This document shows, in pieces, positions 34,219-42,567 of a stretch of 64,000 nucleotides of DNA. Position 1 is the stretch's first letter. Each line of letters begins with the position of its first letter. Origin of the DNA: UBA11865 sp041570195 (GTDB lineage: Bacteria; Chloroflexota; Anaerolineae; Promineifilales; Promineifilaceae); assembly GCA_041570195.1 (NCBI GenBank), contig JBFFWQ010000012.1:1-64000 (forward strand), written 5' to 3'. The translations under genes were made by a program, and so were the position numbers. The notes below the pieces were generated by a model. That model was not told the origin of the DNA. It did not search any database and saw only the letters and a program-made list of their open reading frames with translations.

Positions 34219-34283
34219 TGTTGCATTTGTCCCTGGAGCGGGCGATAAACACTGTCACGTAATAGTAGTCGTGCTTCATGTAG

Positions 34284-34403
34284 CTAAATGCTCTGCAAAT
34301 TACTAATCGGACCCAATCCGTCCTTCCTACGCGGTAGATTCACATCAAGCAAGATCAAATCAAGACTACTGGAGAATTTCCTCACTGCCATGTAAGCCTT
34401 CAT
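34284..34403 (-). pseudogene. Response-regulator receiver remnant
   Basis: The minus-strand frame reads MKAYMAVRKFSSSLDLILLD, then VNLPRRKDGLG, and ends at TAG 34286-34284. LDLILLDVNLPRRKDGLG is the phosphoacceptor region of CheY-like receivers (DLILLDxNLPRxDG). Nothing before or after can be aligned. It is probably the scrap of the partner regulator of the broken kinase. Confidence 0.45.
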
Positions 34404-34828
34404 GCCAGCGATAGTATTATCGGACGTAAGTCTCCCTTACTTAGTGCCCAAATCTGTTTCATGGGCTATGAATTGGAACACGACAATCGGCGCTACCGTC
34501 CCTATGATCGAAGTCCTCGCCTCTCCTACCTAGCATCCTTGTACATCGAATCAGAGAGGGTGTTTATTGAGCTCGCGCTAGCCTCCTTTGGCCGTCTTAC
34601 GAATTGGTCCCTTGTACACTGGCGCGAACAGAGAAAATCTGGCACAATATGTCAAGTAGAGAAGTCGCAGTCCGCCAGAAGTACGGTGCAATAGACGATG
34701 ACTCTGTTAGGAAGCGAGTTCGGGCAACCAGCCCGACGACCGCTGGAGGTTCAATTAACCGGCACATATCCTGACATTTGTTGATTCCATCTGTTACTTG
34801 GGGTGGCCAAGATCGGAGGGTACTTGAT
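34404..34828. other. Gene-free spacer
   Basis: No gene is supported. It has lower GC content than the surroundings and probably contains further decayed DNA of the two-component locus. A 77-codon frame at 34461-34694 has no protein-like features. Confidence 0.4.
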
Positions 34829-36010
34829 ATGGAGGATACAACTCAAAGACTTCAAGAAGCGATCGCGGCGGCGCGCGCCGGTCAGTTATCCGAGGCTAAG
34901 GCGATTGCCGAGGAAATCACCGATAGCGATCCCGACAACGCCCATGCCTGGTTCTTGCGCGGCATCCTGTCCGAGGATGAAGCGCAGCAGGCAGAATACC
35001 TCGGCAAGACGCTGGCCATCGATCCGGAACACAAAGCAGCCCGCAAACGGATGGACCAAATGCAGCCCCCGCCCGAAGTCGAAGAAGAAGAGGAAGGTCC
35101 GGCCGACGAAGGCGCGGCGATGGTTGCCGAAGCAGCCGTCGTGACCGAGGCAGTTGCTGACGTAGTCGAGGCCGACGAAACCATGGCCGACGAAACCGTG
35201 GCCGACACGGTGATCGCCGAAACGCCGTATCTCGAAGAGATGTCGGCCGAAGACGTGGCCGTGGAAGCGTTGTTCGCCGAAGAAGCCGAAATGGAAGCGG
35301 ATGACATCGAGGGCGACGCAATGGCCACGGTCATTGCCGCGGCGGCCGTCCTTGGCGACGAGGACGAGGTATCGCCCGAACCATCGCCAGATGCTGGTGT
35401 GTCGGATGCCGAGGCGCCGGAGCTTGAAGCGCAAGATATCGAAGCAGCGCTTGCCGAAGCCGACGAGCCGGGATTGGATGCGGCCGACCTGGCTGTCGCA
35501 GCCGCCGGCGCGGCCGCGGTCGATCAGGCCGGCGAGGCCTGGTTCGAAGAGGAAGCCGACGACGAACTATGGTCCAAGGTCGAGGCCGAAGCCGTGCCTG
35601 ACTGGCTTCTGGAAGATACCTCGGCCGAGGCGGATGAAGCGCTTATCGAGGAGTTTCCGCCAGCTGAACCGGCAACCGAACCGGCTCGAGACCTGCCCGA
35701 CTGGTTGCTGGACGAACCGGAAGAGGAATGGCCCGAGCCTGAAGTTGAGGAAATCGTCGAAGACGAAACGCTGATTGACGAAGACGAAGATGAGTATGAG
35801 GCCGCCGCCTTCGCGGCCGATGCGGCTGCCGACGACGATGAGGAAGAAGTTCAGATCGCGCCGGTCGAGGAAGAACCCGCGCTGGCCAAGCCAAAGAAGA
35901 AACAATCTTCAACGCGCAGCCTCGAGATCGTGCTGATACTCTTGGTCATCGTGGCCTTGGTCGTACTGGCCGCGTTGGTCTACTTCATCGTCAGCCCGCC
36001 TTCGTTCTAG
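34829..36010 (+). CDS. Acidic TPR-containing tail-anchored membrane protein
   Basis: A 393-residue protein. Residues 1-75 form about two tetratricopeptide-like repeats (AIAAARAGQLSEAKAIAEEI, DPDNAHAWFLRGILSEDEAQ, then LGKTLAIDPEHKAARKRMDQ). Residues 80-350 are extraordinarily rich in Glu, Asp and Ala, with recurring PDWLLEDT/LPDWLLDEPEEEW elements. The C terminus has one membrane helix (VLILLVIVALVVLAALVYFI) after a basic KPKKKQSSTRS. The topology suggests a cytoplasmic acidic domain anchored by its tail. No function is recognised. GGAGGG eight bases upstream supports ATG 34829; a terminator follows at 36146-36185. Confidence 0.7.
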   Translation: MEDTTQRLQEAIAAARAGQLSEAKAIAEEITDSDPDNAHAWFLRGILSEDEAQQAEYLGKTLAIDPEHKAARKRMDQMQPPPEVEEEEEGPADEGAAMVAEAAVVTEAVADVVEADETMADETVADTVIAETPYLEEMSAEDVAVEALFAEEAEMEADDIEGDAMATVIAAAAVLGDEDEVSPEPSPDAGVSDAEAPELEAQDIEAALAEADEPGLDAADLAVAAAGAAAVDQAGEAWFEEEADDELWSKVEAEAVPDWLLEDTSAEADEALIEEFPPAEPATEPARDLPDWLLDEPEEEWPEPEVEEIVEDETLIDEDEDEYEAAAFAADAAADDDEEEVQIAPVEEEPALAKPKKKQSSTRSLEIVLILLVIVALVVLAALVYFIVSPPSF

Positions 36011-36145
36011 GCAAGCCAGGATTCACAATAAGAATTAGCCAACCGACCTGGTGGTTTGCTCAGAAACGCCAGCGCAAGGTCAAATATCCGACCAGCCATA
36101 TCTTAAGGTCTGGTCCTCGATAATTATGTCAAGTAAAACGAGATA

Positions 36146-36185
36146 CCGGCCATTCTCATGTCAGGCGAGGATGGCCGGTTTTTTT
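36146..36185 (+). terminator. Rho-independent terminator, possibly bidirectional
   Basis: ACCGGCCAT (36146-36154) pairs with ATGGCCGGT (36172-36180), a 9-bp stem, followed by TTTTTT. On the minus strand the stem is followed by a shorter T run, so it may also serve the converging Kbl-type gene, which ends at 36209. Confidence 0.85.
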
Positions 36186-36208
36186 GCTTCCGCGAAACGA
36201 TCGACTGA

Positions 36209-37390
36209 TCAGTTGATGACGCCCAGATCCCGGCCGACGCTGGCGAAAGTCTCCAGGGCCAACTCCAGATCCTGGCCGCTGTGAGCGGCCGAGTTCATCA
36301 CTCGAATACGCGCTTTGCCGCGCGGCACGGTGGGGAAGCCGATGGCCATGGCGAAGACGCCGGCGGCGAATAAGCGCCGGCTGAATTCTTGAGCCAGTGG
36401 CGCCTCACCCAACATGACCGGTACGATGGGCGTCTGGCTGTGGCCGGTGTCAAACCCCAGCTCTTTCATCCCCTCCTGAAATACGGCGGCGTTAGCCCAC
36501 AGGCGTTCCACCAACTCGGTTGACTCCTCCAGCACGTTGACAGCCTCCAGACAAGCGGCCGTGTCCGGCGCGGTCATGGCGCTGGAAAATAGGAACGGCC
36601 GACCGCGCTGGCGTAACCAGTCGACGATCACCTTCTTGCCAGCCACCAGGCCGCCGACGACGCCAAAAGCTTTGCTGAGCGTGCCCACCTCCACGTCTAC
36701 CCGGCCGTGCAGGCCGAAGTGATCGACGATGCCCCGGCCGCCCTCACCCAACACGCCTTCGCCGTGAGCGTCATCAACCATCAACAGGATGTCGTACGCT
36801 TCGGCCAATTCGCAGATCTGGTCCAGCGGGGCGATGTCGCCGTCCATACTGAAAACGCCGTCGGTGACGATCAGACGCCGGCCGTATTCGGTGGTCTCCT
36901 CTATTTTGCGCCGCAAATCGGCGACGTCGTTGTGGTTATAACGCACGACTTTGGCCCGGCTCAAGCGGCAGCCGTCGATGATGCTGGCATGGTTCAGTTC
37001 ATCAGAGAAAATGACGTCGGCCTGGCCGACCAGGGCCGGAATGGTGGCCAGGTTGGCGGCGAAGCCACTCTGGAAGGAGATGCAGGCTTCGGCCTTCTTG
37101 AATTGGGCCAGCCGTTCCTCTAACTGCACGTGTAGGTCGATGGTGCCGGCGATGGTGCGCACGGCGCCAGGACCGACGCCGTGGCTGTCGATAGCCTGCT
37201 GGGCCGCGAGGCGTAGCCGGGGGTGGTTGGCCAGGCCAAGATAGTTGTTGGCGCAGAAGTTGAGCATACGCCGGCCGTCAATGGTCACCCAGGCGTCCAT
37301 GGGCGACTCGATGGTCCGGATGACGTTGAACAATCCGGCTTCTCTTAATTCGGCGATTTGCTCGTCTATCCACTGGGTTTTGCTGCTCAT
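36209..37390 (-). CDS. kbl: Glycine C-acetyltransferase (Kbl) or related alpha-oxoamine synthase
   Basis: A 393-residue PLP enzyme of the alpha-oxoamine synthase family. Blocks are NFCANNYLGLANHPRL, GVGPGAVRTIAGTIDLHVQLEERLA, DELNHASIIDGCRLSRA, the PLP aspartate block MVDDAHGEGVLGEGGRG, and the lysine loop VGTLSKAFGVVGG with K near residue 240. The sequence follows Kbl (2-amino-3-ketobutyrate CoA ligase) more closely than BioF, by judgement from memory. No threonine dehydrogenase gene lies nearby. ATG 37390 is well spaced from AAGGAG; the GTG one codon earlier is the alternative. Upstream lie a 7-nt and a 10-nt repeat. Confidence 0.85.
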   Translation of the reverse strand: MSSKTQWIDEQIAELREAGLFNVIRTIESPMDAWVTIDGRRMLNFCANNYLGLANHPRLRLAAQQAIDSHGVGPGAVRTIAGTIDLHVQLEERLAQFKKAEACISFQSGFAANLATIPALVGQADVIFSDELNHASIIDGCRLSRAKVVRYNHNDVADLRRKIEETTEYGRRLIVTDGVFSMDGDIAPLDQICELAEAYDILLMVDDAHGEGVLGEGGRGIVDHFGLHGRVDVEVGTLSKAFGVVGGLVAGKKVIVDWLRQRGRPFLFSSAMTAPDTAACLEAVNVLEESTELVERLWANAAVFQEGMKELGFDTGHSQTPIVPVMLGEAPLAQEFSRRLFAAGVFAMAIGFPTVPRGKARIRVMNSAAHSGQDLELALETFASVGRDLGVIN

Positions 37391-37414
37391 CACATCTCCT
37401 TCAATAGAAGCCCT

Positions 37415-37449
37415 CAGTTTTCAGCTATCAGCTTTTTGACTTCCAGCCG
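37415..37449. repeat. 7-nt-period intergenic element
   Basis: Units TCAGTTT, TCAGCTA, TCAGCTT, TTTGACT, TCCAGCC in register, upstream of the Kbl-type gene. Confidence 0.7.
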
Positions 37450-37508
37450 TTGGCGATCTTCATTCATGGCGGTGTGCCCTTGGCGCATGTCGTCTTCTCT
37501 AAGCATGG

Positions 37509-37548
37509 GACGCAGATTAACACGGATTTTACGGATTTACGCTGATTT
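37509..37548. repeat. 10-nt-period intergenic element
   Basis: Four units: GACGCAGATT, AACACGGATT, TTACGGATTT, ACGCTGATTT. The longest copy of this family in the window. Confidence 0.75.
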
Positions 37549-37628
37549 GGAAAAGGTAGCCCTGGCAGGCGCTCGACTACCATGACCATGGCGGCCGTTG
37601 GGTCAAGGATCGCTGGCCTGGGCCCGGG

Positions 37629-38384
37629 CTACATGCCGGTAGGGAAGTCCAGGAAGCGGGTGGCCAGCCCGAAGCGTTCGGTCAGGAGCTGGCCCAGGGC
37701 GCGCACGCCGACGGTTTCGGTGGCGTAGTGGCCGGCAAAGATCACGTTCAGGCCATGATCGGCCGCCGCCCAGTAATGGGCGTGTGACGTCTCGCCGGTC
37801 AAGAACGTGTCGGCGCCGAGCGCTTTGGCGGCGCTCACTTCGTCGGCGCCAAAGCCGGACACGATGGCCACCTTGCTCACGTCCGCCGGGCCATGGGCCA
37901 ACACGCGGGCAGTGGTTTGCAGGCTTTCGTCGGCCCGGCCTACCAGATCTTGCAGCGAAGTGCCGGCCGTTACCGGACCGCAGACGCCGATCATCACCCC
38001 ACCCTGCGGGCACCACCACTCCTGCACCTCAACGCCCAGCATCTTGGCCAGCATGGCGTTGTTACCTACCTCAGGATGAGCATCCAGGGCCAGGTGGGCC
38101 GCGTATAAATTGATTTGGTTAGCTAACAGGAGACGCACCCGGCGGCCGAGCGGTCCGGCGATGGGTTCCACGGACCGCCACAATAAACCATGGTGGACCA
38201 GCAACATGTCGGCCTGCCAGGCAGCGGCCGCCTCAATAACCTGCGGTGCAGCATCGACGGCCAGCGCCACCCGTTCTATCCCGGCATCGTCGGCCTCAAC
38301 CTGCAAACCCTGCGGTCCATAATCCTCGATTTCCCCGATCCGCAAATAATCATCCAGAAACGCTATAATTTCACCCCGATCCAT
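37629..38384 (-). CDS. Nif3-like dinuclear metal centre protein
   Basis: A 251-residue member of the NIF3/YbgI family (GTP cyclohydrolase I type 2 homologue). The metal-binding LLVHHGLLW, the segment LYAAHLALDAHPEVGNNAMLAKMLG and the C-terminal GHYATETVGVRALGQLL are the standard ligand blocks. VAIVSGFGADEVSAAKALGADTFLTGETSHAHYW is the second conserved stretch. No inserted PII-like domain is present, as expected at this length. It is a soluble, ring-forming protein of unclear cellular role. AGGAGGTGAGAG immediately before ATG 38384 is an excellent ribosome-binding site. Confidence 0.9.
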   Translation of the reverse strand: MDRGEIIAFLDDYLRIGEIEDYGPQGLQVEADDAGIERVALAVDAAPQVIEAAAAWQADMLLVHHGLLWRSVEPIAGPLGRRVRLLLANQINLYAAHLALDAHPEVGNNAMLAKMLGVEVQEWWCPQGGVMIGVCGPVTAGTSLQDLVGRADESLQTTARVLAHGPADVSKVAIVSGFGADEVSAAKALGADTFLTGETSHAHYWAAADHGLNVIFAGHYATETVGVRALGQLLTERFGLATRFLDFPTGM

Positions 38385-38402
38385 CTCTCACCTCCTGAAA
38401 CT

Positions 38403-38423
38403 AGCCCTTAGCTTTAAGCTTCT
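38403..38423. repeat. 7-nt-period intergenic element (short)
   Basis: Three units, AGCCCTT, AGCTTTA, AGCTTCT, just upstream of the Nif3-like gene. Confidence 0.5.
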
Positions 38424-38487
38424 CTGCCATTTTGCTCTTGTAGTCTACCGCTCGATCGCCGATGGTAACTCTGGCTAATTTGAGCAA

Positions 38488-38516
38488 TTGACGCTAGGCG
38501 CTCACCTTGCTATACT
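38488..38516 (+). promoter_or_regulatory. Promoter of the HNH gene, near-leaderless
   Basis: TTGACG (38488-38493), a 17-base spacer and TATACT (38511-38516). ATG follows ten bases later, leaving a 5' leader of about three bases and no Shine-Dalgarno sequence. Confidence 0.65.
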
Positions 38517-38526
38517 GCGTGCCGTT

Positions 38527-39048
38527 ATGGATGCGGTCAAGAAACTGAGTCAACCGGTCCTAATCCTTAACGTCAACTACGAGCCGTTGCACGTTAGTAA
38601 TACCAAACGCGCCCTGGCGCTGATAATCTCTGGCAAAGCCGAGATCATCCTCAACGGCCGGGGCACGATCCGCAGCGCGACGGCCGAATTTGACATGCCC
38701 TCGGTCATCAAGCTCGGCCACATGGTTCGCCGGCCGCGAGTCGGCATCAGTCTCAACAAACGCGAGATCCTACGCCGGGATGAATATACGTGCCAGTATT
38801 GCGGCTACCAGGCCCGCGTACTGACGATCGATCACGTCGTGCCCCGCCGCCTGGGCGGCCGGCATACCTGGAACAACGTAGTCGCCGCCTGCCCGCCCTG
38901 CAATCGCCGCAAAGGGGGCAAGACGCCAGAAAAGGCCAATATGATGCTACACCGGCAGCCGGCCGAGCCCAAACCGTCGGCCCTCTACCGTTTCGGCACG
39001 CATTTGGAATCTCACGGGGAGTGGGAACAGTTCATTCTTGGCTGGTAA
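38527..39048 (+). CDS. HNH endonuclease domain protein
   Basis: A 173-residue protein with an HNH nuclease module near residues 88-140: CQYCGYQARVLTIDHVVPRR, then LGGRHTWNNVVAACPPCNRR and KGGKTPEKANM. Both CxxC pairs for a structural zinc and the catalytic DH and N residues are present. The N-terminal part (PVLILNVNYEPLHVSNTKRA) is shared by a widespread housekeeping-like HNH family that is not tied to mobile elements. Function in the cell is unknown. ATG 38527 is placed by the promoter; an in-frame TTG at 38488 is part of the -35 box. Confidence 0.85.
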   Translation: MDAVKKLSQPVLILNVNYEPLHVSNTKRALALIISGKAEIILNGRGTIRSATAEFDMPSVIKLGHMVRRPRVGISLNKREILRRDEYTCQYCGYQARVLTIDHVVPRRLGGRHTWNNVVAACPPCNRRKGGKTPEKANMMLHRQPAEPKPSALYRFGTHLESHGEWEQFILGW

Positions 39049-39078
39049 ACGGCCATATCCCCTTCAACCTGACTCAAT

Positions 39079-39282
39079 CTAGCTGCACAGCGCGGCGTTA
39101 GCCGAGACGATGGTCACTATCTGGCTGGTGATGTCGATCACGGCCGGCAACTCCTCTTTCACCGTTTGGGCGGCCTGTTTCAGGCCGCCGCCAAACATTC
39201 TGATCGTGGTCTTGCTCGCCTGCTCTTCAGCGGTCGCGTCGGCCCAAAGTTTGGTCGCTGCGGAAATTTCCCCGGCACCGGC
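39079..39282 (-). other. Coding-like stretch behind the phosphatase stop codon
   Basis: Directly in frame after the TAG of the low-molecular-weight phosphatase gene, 67 further codons run to a TAG at 39081-39079. They read AGAGEISAATKLWADATAEE, then QASKTTIRMFGGGLKQAAQT and VKEELPAVIDITSQIVTIVS. The composition is that of amphipathic helices. The only ATG inside would give 39 residues. It may be a decayed or readthrough extension, a small gene, or chance. Confidence 0.3.
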
Positions 39283-39774
39283 CTACCGCCGGCGCTCGTT
39301 GGCCAGCGCCAGCTCAACGATACGCGGCAGGCCGACGTCGATCAGCTCACTGACCTCGGTTACCATGCGCTGGTACTCGGTTCGTGGTCCACCATAGGGG
39401 TCGCTGACGCTGTAGGCCGGACCGGCCATCGCACTTAACAGGTAGACCTTAAACGCCTGGTGTGGAAATTCGGCCCGTAAGGCCTCGGCATGGCCGATCT
39501 CCATACAAAGCAGTAAGTCAGCGTCGTTCATCAGCGCTTGGTCCACAGGTTGCGAGCGATGTTCGCTTATGTCAAGTTCCTGCTCGGCCATCAACTCTAC
39601 GCTGTAGGTCGAAGCGGCCTGGCCGTAGTTGGCCCAGGTGCCGGCCGAGCTGACCCGCCAGCGAGCGCCAGAATCGGTGGCTTTCTCACGCGCTTCCAAA
39701 CGCTGGCGCAATACGGCTTCGCCCACCGGCGAGCGGCAGATGTTGGCGGTACAAACGATGACGATATAAGGCAT
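39283..39774 (-). CDS. Low-molecular-weight protein tyrosine/arginine phosphatase
   Basis: A 163-residue LMW-PTP. The P-loop VCTANICRSPVGEAVLR has the nucleophile C8 and R14; the general acid lies in VSDPYGGPRTEYQRM. The middle block EHRSQPVDQALMNDADLLLCM is also typical. The Thr after the nucleophile resembles the CTGNTCRSP loop of YwlE-type protein-arginine phosphatases more than classical tyrosine phosphatases, but Asn-Ile at the next positions leaves this open. Cytoplasmic. Its stop TAG is followed by an in-frame open stretch (39079-39282). Confidence 0.9.
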   Translation of the reverse strand: MPYIVIVCTANICRSPVGEAVLRQRLEAREKATDSGARWRVSSAGTWANYGQAASTYSVELMAEQELDISEHRSQPVDQALMNDADLLLCMEIGHAEALRAEFPHQAFKVYLLSAMAGPAYSVSDPYGGPRTEYQRMVTEVSELIDVGLPRIVELALANERRR

Positions 39775-39927
39775 GAGTCATAATCCTTATCGAGCGGCTA
39801 TTCCAAGTTGGCACAAATGAGGAGCCAGGCATGCTCGCAAACTGTGCCGCCTATGATCGTGTGCTCGATCATCAATCGACGGCGATTCAGAATCAGTTAT
39901 TCGAAGATCTTACCGCCGAACACTAGC

Positions 39928-41046
39928 TTATCTTAGCAGGTCACATAAAGCGTACAAGTCGCCCGACAACAGACCGTGGCCACCCAGGATGATAGGGATT
40001 GGCGAGTCCGAGGCCAAGACCGTGAATTCGCGCAACCAGTCGTCTTCGATTTGATCGACCAGACCCGTGTCAGAAGCAAATCGCTCGGCGTCTGGCGGCC
40101 AATGCCCGCGGTGGGCCATCAGCACCCGGCTATCGATTAGGGCCGCATCGGCTTCTTTGGCCAGCATGTCGAAGAAGGTAGGCAGGCCCATGCGTTCGGC
40201 GTAGTCGCCGAGGATCGAGTACGCTTCGCCTCGGGCCAGCCGGCCGCTGGACACCATGCCCCGCTCTTCGGAGACGACGCGCAGCCAGCACTTGGTGACC
40301 CTATTCAATGCCGACCAGGCCTCGGGCGCCAGGCGACCGGCGATGAACACATGGCTGGCCGGCCTGGCCAAAACGGCCAGCGCCGACTGCAAGGCGCTTG
40401 TATCCAGGGCCAGCGCTTCGAGGGTTTCGCGCAGGCGCGGCCGGGTTGCCGGATGCAAAGTAAGCGTCAGCAGGTCGCCTGGGGTGTCGACGTCCAACCG
40501 GCTGGCGGCCGACGGCGGCAAAGATTCAGCCACTAGACCGGCTTCTGTAGACAGCACCCAACCCAGCATATTATCTTTAGGCAATCGCTTTTGCCATTGG
40601 ACGACGGCCGCGGCCGGGACGATGCCGGCCCAGTCGCTGGCGAAGAGATTGTTAGTGAATAAGCCCGATTCGGAGGTCGCCAGCCGTTCGATGACCCGGC
40701 CCAGCGTCTCGTCGTCCAGCAGCGGCGCCGACCCGCCGCCGAAGTAGAGCAGTCGCCGGATCTTATAGCGCTCCACGACCTCGGCTAGGGTCCGGCCGAC
40801 ATGGACCGGGTCCGGCGGGCTGGCCAGGTGCGTGAAGTTTGCCTCTCCTGCCAAATCGGCCGCCAGCGGCGAAACGACAACAATGTCCTCCACCAGCGGC
40901 TGGCGGGCCAACTGAGCCAGCAGATCACGGGTTGCGGCCCTTCTTGCAGCCTGTACCCAGACGGCTGGTTCGGTCAAGGAGTGCTGGACAGGCGTCTCAT
41001 CGGTCGCCAGGGGCGGCGGACCGACCATCACAACCGCGGTAACCAT
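39928..41046 (-). CDS. Nucleotidyltransferase-like conserved hypothetical protein
   Basis: A protein of about 372 residues. The first ~200 residues resemble a MobA/CofC-like nucleotidyltransferase fold: an N-terminal AVVMVGPPP in place of the usual substrate loop, YFGGGSAPLLDDETLGRVIERL around the middle, and LDVDTPGDLLTLTLHP, which resembles the DIDTPEDL end of CofC-type enzymes. The C-terminal half (HVFIAGRLAPEAWSALNRVT, then ILGDYAERMGLPTFFDMLAKEAD and RVLMAHRGHWPPDAERFASD) matches nothing I recognise. The glycine-rich NTP-binding loop is degenerate, so catalysis is doubtful. ATG 41046 is preferred to TTG 41058. A terminator for the upstream gene sits directly before it. Confidence 0.6.
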   Translation of the reverse strand: MVTAVVMVGPPPLATDETPVQHSLTEPAVWVQAARRAATRDLLAQLARQPLVEDIVVVSPLAADLAGEANFTHLASPPDPVHVGRTLAEVVERYKIRRLLYFGGGSAPLLDDETLGRVIERLATSESGLFTNNLFASDWAGIVPAAAVVQWQKRLPKDNMLGWVLSTEAGLVAESLPPSAASRLDVDTPGDLLTLTLHPATRPRLRETLEALALDTSALQSALAVLARPASHVFIAGRLAPEAWSALNRVTKCWLRVVSEERGMVSSGRLARGEAYSILGDYAERMGLPTFFDMLAKEADAALIDSRVLMAHRGHWPPDAERFASDTGLVDQIEDDWLREFTVLASDSPIPIILGGHGLLSGDLYALCDLLR

Positions 41047-41052
41047 CCTTAT

Positions 41053-41093
41053 AAACAAAATGGGGCAATCATGCTGACGCGCATGACTGCCCC
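41053..41093 (-). terminator. Rho-independent terminator of hpf
   Basis: On the minus strand GGGGCAGTCATGC (41093-41081) pairs with GCATGATTGCCCC (41074-41062) over a 6-base loop, with 12 Watson-Crick pairs and one G-U. It is followed by ATTTTGTTT. The wobble position pairs only in the minus-strand RNA, which fixes the orientation. Confidence 0.8.
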
Positions 41094-41115
41094 GAAATGG
41101 ACCTGCCCGCTGTGG

Positions 41116-41694
41116 CTAGTCAAATTCCGGCTGCAACAAACCGTAATTGTCGTCATGCCGCTTGTAAACGACATTGACCATCTCATCGTCGACGTCGAAA
41201 AATACGAAGAAGCTATGGCCTAACAATTCCATCTGCTCTATGGCTTCCTCAGCGGCCATGGGTCGCAGTGGGAATCGCTTACGCCGGACGATAACATGTT
41301 CCTCCTGCTCAATCTCGTCCTCTGCCTCAATCTCCAGCGGCAACGGCTCGCCCAGCGCCATCTCCTCCACTGTGCTGCCGCCGCCGCGCCGGCCCTTGAT
41401 CTGCTTGCCGCGGTAGCGCTTAATCTGCCGGTATAGTTTGTCGACGACGGCGTCCACTGCGGCAAACATGTCGCTATCGCGTTCTTCGGCGCGCAAAATG
41501 GTGCCGCGATCGTCGCGCACTGTTATCTGGGCTGCCTGGCGTTGTACCGCGCTCTTGGTGCTCTGAGACGAAAGATCGACTCGGACCTCGGCAAGGTTAG
41601 GCATGTATCGGTCGAGCCTGGCGGTTTTCCGCTCGACATGATCGCGCAATCTTTGGGTAAGCTCGACATTATGGGTGTTAATTGAAATATCCAT
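41116..41694 (-). CDS. hpf: Long-form ribosome hibernation promoting factor
   Basis: A 192-residue long HPF. The N-terminal domain (ISINTHNVELTQRLRDHVERKTARLDRYMPNL) has the YfiA beta-alpha fold that blocks the decoding and peptidyl sites of idle ribosomes. An acidic linker (LEIEAEDEIEQEEHVIVRR) leads to the C-terminal dimerisation domain (PMAAEEAIEQMELLGHSFFVFFD, then VDDEMVNVVYKRHDDNYGLLQP). This domain allows 100S ribosome formation by one protein. GGAG upstream of ATG 41694 supports the start; the frame remains open into comF but that part is not HPF. Only 8 bases separate it from comF, so the two are probably co-transcribed. Confidence 0.93.
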   Translation of the reverse strand: MDISINTHNVELTQRLRDHVERKTARLDRYMPNLAEVRVDLSSQSTKSAVQRQAAQITVRDDRGTILRAEERDSDMFAAVDAVVDKLYRQIKRYRGKQIKGRRGGGSTVEEMALGEPLPLEIEAEDEIEQEEHVIVRRKRFPLRPMAAEEAIEQMELLGHSFFVFFDVDDEMVNVVYKRHDDNYGLLQPEFD

Positions 41695-41702
41695 CCTATC
41701 TC

Positions 41703-42455
41703 CTATGCGATTGAGATGTCCTGGTTCGCGGCAACAGTGCACAAGCAATAAGCCGCGACCGACCTCGCACCCGCTTCCTTCAGGGCTACGGCGGCCGCCG
41801 TCAGCGTAGATCCAGTTGTGCATACATCGTCTATTAAAAGGACACGTTTGCCCTCGACCCGGGCCGGATCGGCGGCAAACGCATCGTGAACGTTAGCACG
41901 TCGCTCGAATGCCGTCAAGCCCAGTTGGGGCCTGGTCGGCCGTGTACGAAACAGCGCCTTGGTATCGGTTGGCCAATTCAAATGGCGGCGCAATTCAGCC
42001 ACCAGAAGCTCGGATTGATTATACCCTCTTTCGCGCTGCCTCCGGTCATGGAGTGGAATCGGCAGGACCAGGTCGACCGGACGCTGCCACAACGGCCAGG
42101 CGTCAACCATCAGCTGGCCCAACGGCCGGCCGAGCGCGAACAAACCCTCGTACTTCATCCTGTGGATGACGCGCCTGATCGGATCGCGATAATATGTGGC
42201 GGAGCGGATCGGCCGCGCGGCTGGCGGGTCAGAGTCGCAGGAAGAACATAGTCGACTTGCGGCCGGCCGGCCGCAAGTTTCACAGACCGGCTCCTTAATC
42301 CAGGCTATGGCGGCCCGGCAGTCCAGGCACAGCATATGGCCGGGTTCGCCGCAACTGGCGCAGGCTGGGGGAAGGAGTGTGGTTAGCAGGGTACCGCTTA
42401 GCCGCCTGGCCTGGCGGCGCCAGCTTACGAAACGATGCTCGAGTGCGCCAGACAA
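41703..42455 (-). CDS. comF: ComF family amidophosphoribosyltransferase-like protein
   Basis: A 250-residue ComF-type protein. An N-terminal double zinc ribbon (CASCGEPGHMLCLDC and CETCGRP...CSSCDSD) precedes a phosphoribosyltransferase domain. That domain has KYEGLFALGRPLG, VLPIPLHDRRQRERGYNQSELLV and the PRPP loop VLLIDDVCTTGSTLTAAA. ComF proteins act in DNA uptake and recombination during transformation in several bacteria. No other competence gene is in view, although Tad-type pilus genes lie directly upstream. The start is TTG 42455 with AGGTGG just upstream, since no ATG fits the conserved N terminus. Confidence 0.88.
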   Translation of the reverse strand: MSGALEHRFVSWRRQARRLSGTLLTTLLPPACASCGEPGHMLCLDCRAAIAWIKEPVCETCGRPAASRLCSSCDSDPPAARPIRSATYYRDPIRRVIHRMKYEGLFALGRPLGQLMVDAWPLWQRPVDLVLPIPLHDRRQRERGYNQSELLVAELRRHLNWPTDTKALFRTRPTRPQLGLTAFERRANVHDAFAADPARVEGKRVLLIDDVCTTGSTLTAAAVALKEAGARSVAAYCLCTVAANQDISIA

Positions 42456-42567
42456 TGGCCACCTACCCTATTGCCGGTTGCCTGACCGGCTTGTTGCCCG
42501 GATGACGATAACCCGGCTAACCGGGTTCGTCACCCAAAGAATAGCTGAAAGGAAGTGGTTCGCGGAT

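Noticed and set aside
34461..34694. 77-codon plus-strand frame
   Set aside because: No protein-like pattern, no ribosome-binding site, lies in a low-GC decayed spacer.
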